Source of the DNA: Chloroflexota bacterium
GTDB lineage: Bacteria; Chloroflexota; Dehalococcoidia; DSTF01; JACRBR01
Assembly: GCA_021813085.1 (NCBI GenBank)
Contig: JAKAMA010000116.1
Location: 1-7,342, forward strand
DNA length: 7,342 bases
Direction of reading: 5' to 3'
In this document: positions 6,201 through 7,342 of the stretch, one piece after another
Position numbering within the stretch: position 1 is the first letter of the stretch
Layout of the letters: the number at the start of each line of letters is the position of its first letter
Position numbers and translations under genes: made by a program
The notes under the pieces: generated by a model
Told to the model about the DNA's origin: nothing
The model's database searches: none
The model's input: only the letters and a program-made list of their open reading frames with translations

Positions 6201-7342
6201 CGACGGCGCGGACGGCGACGGGATCTACGGCGGCACGACGGCCGCGCTTGCTCCCGGGCTCTACGGCGTCGCGGTACAGGCCGCAGCCCCCGGTGCCTCG
6301 CGGTTCACAACCGGCGCCGTCGAGATCGCGAGCGTGGCTGCCACACCCACGCCGACTGCCAGCGCGACGCCGACCACCACCTCGACCGACACCGCGACCG
6401 CCACACCCACGGCGACGGACACGCCCACCGCCGTGCCGACCGCGACGGACACGCCTACAGCCATGCCAACGGCGACGGACACCCCGGCCGCCACCAGCAC
6501 GGCGACCGCGGCGGCCACCGACACCGCTACGGCGACGCCAACCGGCACACCGGCCGTGACCCTTACACCCACGCCCAGCAACACCCCGACAGCGACATCG
6601 ACGCCGGGCGGCGGTGCCGCTACCTTCACGGTCACGAATACGAACGACAGTGGTGTCGGCTCCCTGCGGCAGGCAATTCTCGCCGCGAATGCCGCAGCCG
6701 GATCCGACACGATCGTCTTCGACGCTGCCGTAACCGGGACCATCCTCCTTAGGAGTGGCCAGTTGTCGATCACGAATGACGTTTCGATCGTCGGCCCCGG
6801 CACGGGCGTGTTGACGGTGAGCGGAAACAACGCTTCCCGCGTCTTCGTTGTGAATGCGGGCGTCACTGTCGCGATTTCGGGCCTCACCATTGTCGGCGGA
6901 GACGGCGGCGGCGGAGACGGCGGCGGCGTCTTCAACGCGGGAACGCTGACCGTGTCAGCGAGCATCCTATCCGGCAACGTGGCCCAACTTGGCGGCGGCA
7001 TCGGCAACGGCAGCGGCGGTACGCTCACGGTCTCGGACAGCATCCTGACCGGAAACTCCGGGGCTGCTACATCCGGTCCGGGCGGCGCCATCTCGAACTT
7101 CGGCGTGTTGACCGTCATCGATAGCACCATCTCCGGCAACTCCTCGTTGGGCGGCAACGGCGGTGGCGCCATCTTCAGTTTCGGCACGGCGACGGTTTCC
7201 GGCAGCACCATCTCCGGCAATTCCGCTGCCGGCTCCGGCGGCGGCATCTACAACCAGGGCGCGTTGTCCGTCGTGAATAGCACCTTCGCCGGCAACGCCG
7301 CGGGTGGCAACGGCGGTTCGATTCTCAACTTCACGGGCACGG
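3232..7342 (+). CDS. Large secreted protein: RCC1 propeller, lipase-like hydrolase, beta-helix (3'-truncated)
   Basis: One uninterrupted frame runs from GTG 3232 to the window edge, at least 1370 residues with no stop. Residues 1 to about 30 form a signal peptide: a hydrophobic [13 protein letters not shown] core after one arginine. Residues about 50-440 hold seven RCC1-type blades (pattern HTCAL, then CWG, N, GQLGDGT), enough for a complete propeller. An Ig-like region follows (444-560). Residues 564 to about 793 are an alpha/beta-hydrolase: VVLVHGW, nucleophile Ser650 in [16 protein letters not shown] at about 680, candidate acid Asp751 in GPGDEIVP and candidate base His in the HHH at 780-782. 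Ig-like regions follow, including an Asp-rich [13 protein letters not shown] at about 986. A Thr/Pro-rich linker (1038-1124) leads to a beta-helix opened by [16 protein letters not shown]. It is predicted to act outside the membrane, perhaps as a surface-bound esterase or lipase; the substrate and any cell-surface anchor are unknown. GTG 3238 is an alternative start. Confidence 0.88.
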   Translation, partial: MVVVRAGALILLVISGIVAGGSPGSLQGARLPAGVALAPPTTATPMVATGGGHTCALNSNGAVRCWGANHDGQLGDGTTISHQRPALVAGLSSGVTAIAAGFSHTCALTTAGGVKCWGTNADGELGDFTQVERTTPVDVINLTSGVVAISAGDRHTCALLATGGVACWGYNVYGEVGNGTSGNLWLGAVDVCASGSGIGCAGGAPLTGMASMSAGGINTCAVTTAGALKCWGGNYSGQLGQGFAPDSPLPPGGICPTSAEPNASCVSLPADVPSLQSGIAAVDAGQITCALTTAGGVKCWGYNYWGDVGDGTRTTLPGDAPNYAVSTPVDVTGLASGVDAVSRPCALLASGGVKCWGDNAYGQIGDGTTAIRTTPVDVFGLSSGVASISGGGHACVVMAAGGLKCWGQNGAGQLGAPTTETCAFGAPCSTVPVDVQQCMICVEGLTFEHQVYPDEVNWAPVGAEGTVDGNQVRINATLRNQAGTDQPVTLEFRDVDTGALLPGASIDGTVPASGELPVTYVWNTDGFAWDGGAARSPRHVRVTVLQGSTTADTDIRSIKIVPKPVVLVHGWNSNYGTWASYQGFLTSVSPDWKAFAVGDLQAPGVMNTGSMSHPFTLTNTIDQNAIEMSHYVQGVRQKLNAWHVDVVAHSMGGLISRDYIQYWMPPDAYGRPIIDHLVMLGTPNQGTSCADLGAVVLGPLGSGAFLFPATLQLTKTYLAIFNQQVTNRRGVKFSISAGDPIPITCLEGPGDEIVPYQSALMLDPLPGTAITDAESRSILHHHMPGDPDQFSQFVKPRLTGVLPAPAAASAAGAHASARAVAAIAPPPVVAPQILAGVAVEVAASGTADVPFTVSDGTRIGVTLLAASSVTTELRDPVGTVVASVAADSDAAQAGLRTLTADAPAPGAWTLHLVNTDSAAPATIGGSAWVAGSALQLVLTPPAPNPDGSVPLTATLTNGGSAVTGATITATLTGADGPHGPATLLDDGLHGDGADGDGIYGGTTAALAPGLYGVAVQAAAPGASRFTTGAVEIASVAATPTPTASATPTTTSTDTATATPTATDTPTAVPTATDTPTAMPTATDTPAATSTATAAATDTATATPTGTPAVTLTPTPSNTPTATSTPGGGAATFTVTNTNDSGVGSLRQAILAANAAAGSDTIVFDAAVTGTILLRSGQLSITNDVSIVGPGTGVLTVSGNNASRVFVVNAGVTVAISGLTIVGGDGGGGDGGGVFNAGTLTVSASILSGNVAQLGGGIGNGSGGTLTVSDSILTGNSGAATSGPGGAISNFGVLTVIDSTISGNSSLGGNGGGAIFSFGTATVSGSTISGNSAAGSGGGIYNQGALSVVNSTFAGNAAGGNGGSILNFTGT
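3370..4560 (+). repeat. Seven RCC1-type beta-propeller repeats with paired cysteines
   Basis: Seven protein repeats each carry a first cysteine (codons at 3394, 3547, 3700, 3889, 4096, 4264, 4414) and a second exactly ten residues later, inside CWG. Repeat spacings are 51, 51, 63, 69, 56 and 50 residues. Blades 1, 2 and 6 are closest to the plain unit. Blades 3, 4 and 5 carry loop insertions; the inserts of 3 and 4, and the end of blade 7, contain additional cysteine pairs. Blade 6 lacks about three residues before its first cysteine. Confidence 0.9.
4921..5610 (+). other. Alpha/beta-hydrolase (lipase/PGAP1-like) domain inside the large protein
   Basis: The domain starts with the strand [10 protein letters not shown], whose HG would help form the oxyanion hole. 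The nucleophile elbow is AHSMGG, with the Ser codon at 5179-5181. LGTPNQG follows the next strand, as in bacterial lipases and PGAP1-like esterases. GDEIVP gives the candidate acid (Asp codon 5482-5484), and HHHM (codons 5569-5580) the candidate histidine. The order and spacing fit a working serine hydrolase. Whether it is an esterase, lipase or acyltransferase cannot be told from sequence. Confidence 0.85.
6343..6603 (+). repeat. Thr/Pro-rich low-complexity linker with 30-nt tandem repeats
   Basis: About 87 residues consist almost only of Thr, Pro, Ala, Ser and Asp. Three adjacent 30-nt units at 6406-6435, 6436-6465 and 6466-6495 encode [20 protein letters not shown] and [10 protein letters not shown]. 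The units differ mainly at third codon positions. The segment separates the enzyme part from the beta-helix and is probably extended; it could be O-glycosylated. Length variation between strains would be expected. Confidence 0.9.
6616..7342 (+). repeat. Right-handed beta-helix domain, cut by window edge
   Basis: The domain opens with [19 protein letters not shown] and DTIVFD, a signature found at the start of many bacterial surface beta-helix proteins. From 6919 at least five coils follow, each with a G-G-G/A-I/V turn and a TVxxSxxSGN-like strand: coil starts at 6919, 6991, 7081, 7162 and 7237, with a sixth beginning at 7312, at intervals of 24-30 residues. Such domains bind glycans or other surfaces or act as stalks; some are polysaccharide lyases. 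No catalytic residues are identifiable here. Confidence 0.85.

Noticed and set aside
6261..7247. Long minus-strand open frame opposite the linker and beta-helix, rich in Pro and Val
   Set aside because: It is an antisense by-product of the GC-rich Thr/Pro and Gly-repeat coding sequence: low-complexity product, no recognised domain, while the plus frame has clear domains throughout.

Overview
This is a GC-rich window, roughly two-thirds G+C by eye. It carries four housekeeping-type or small metabolic genes on the left and the first 4.1 kb of one very large secreted protein gene on the right. The gene content suggests a bacterium of the phylum Chloroflexota, perhaps a Dehalococcoidia-like lineage. 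Pointers are the small UlaG-like MBL-fold protein, the RpiB-like protein with a CWTGTG signature, and a secreted protein with a Thr/Pro-rich linker. This placement is an inference from remembered family features; nothing in the window is phylogenetically decisive.

Layout. Positions 1-956 (+) hold the C-terminal three-quarters of gamma-glutamyl phosphate reductase (proA, proline biosynthesis), cut by the left edge. Positions 943-1704 (-) hold a ComB-family 2-phosphosulfolactate phosphatase that converges on proA and overlaps its 3' end by 14 bp. A 168-bp divergent intergenic region follows. Positions 1873-2295 (+) hold an RpiB/LacA/LacB-family sugar-phosphate isomerase homologue, and 2349-2987 (+) a small MBL-fold (UlaG-like) protein. 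After a 244-bp spacer that contains an AT-rich patch, a gene starts near 3232 (+) and stays open to the end of the window, giving at least 1370 codons. Its product reads signal peptide, seven RCC1-type beta-propeller blades, an Ig-like region, an alpha/beta-hydrolase (lipase-like) domain with a complete candidate triad, further Ig-like regions, a Thr/Pro-rich linker, and a right-handed beta-helix domain that is cut off.

How the parts relate. The left four genes look like independent cytoplasmic functions and not one pathway. Three of them (the comB-like, rpiB-like and MBL genes) share a TANGCT hexamer exactly 6 nt before the ATG and lack an evident Shine-Dalgarno, which suggests leaderless transcription. 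The large secreted protein differs: it has a candidate -35/-10 promoter further upstream, a short leader, a GAGGT ribosome-binding site and a GTG start. The points most worth a second look are the shared leaderless signal, the unusual propeller-hydrolase-beta-helix fusion, and the loss of conserved active-site residues in the MBL-fold and RpiB-like proteins. No RNA genes, insertion sequences, CRISPR arrays or phage genes were seen.
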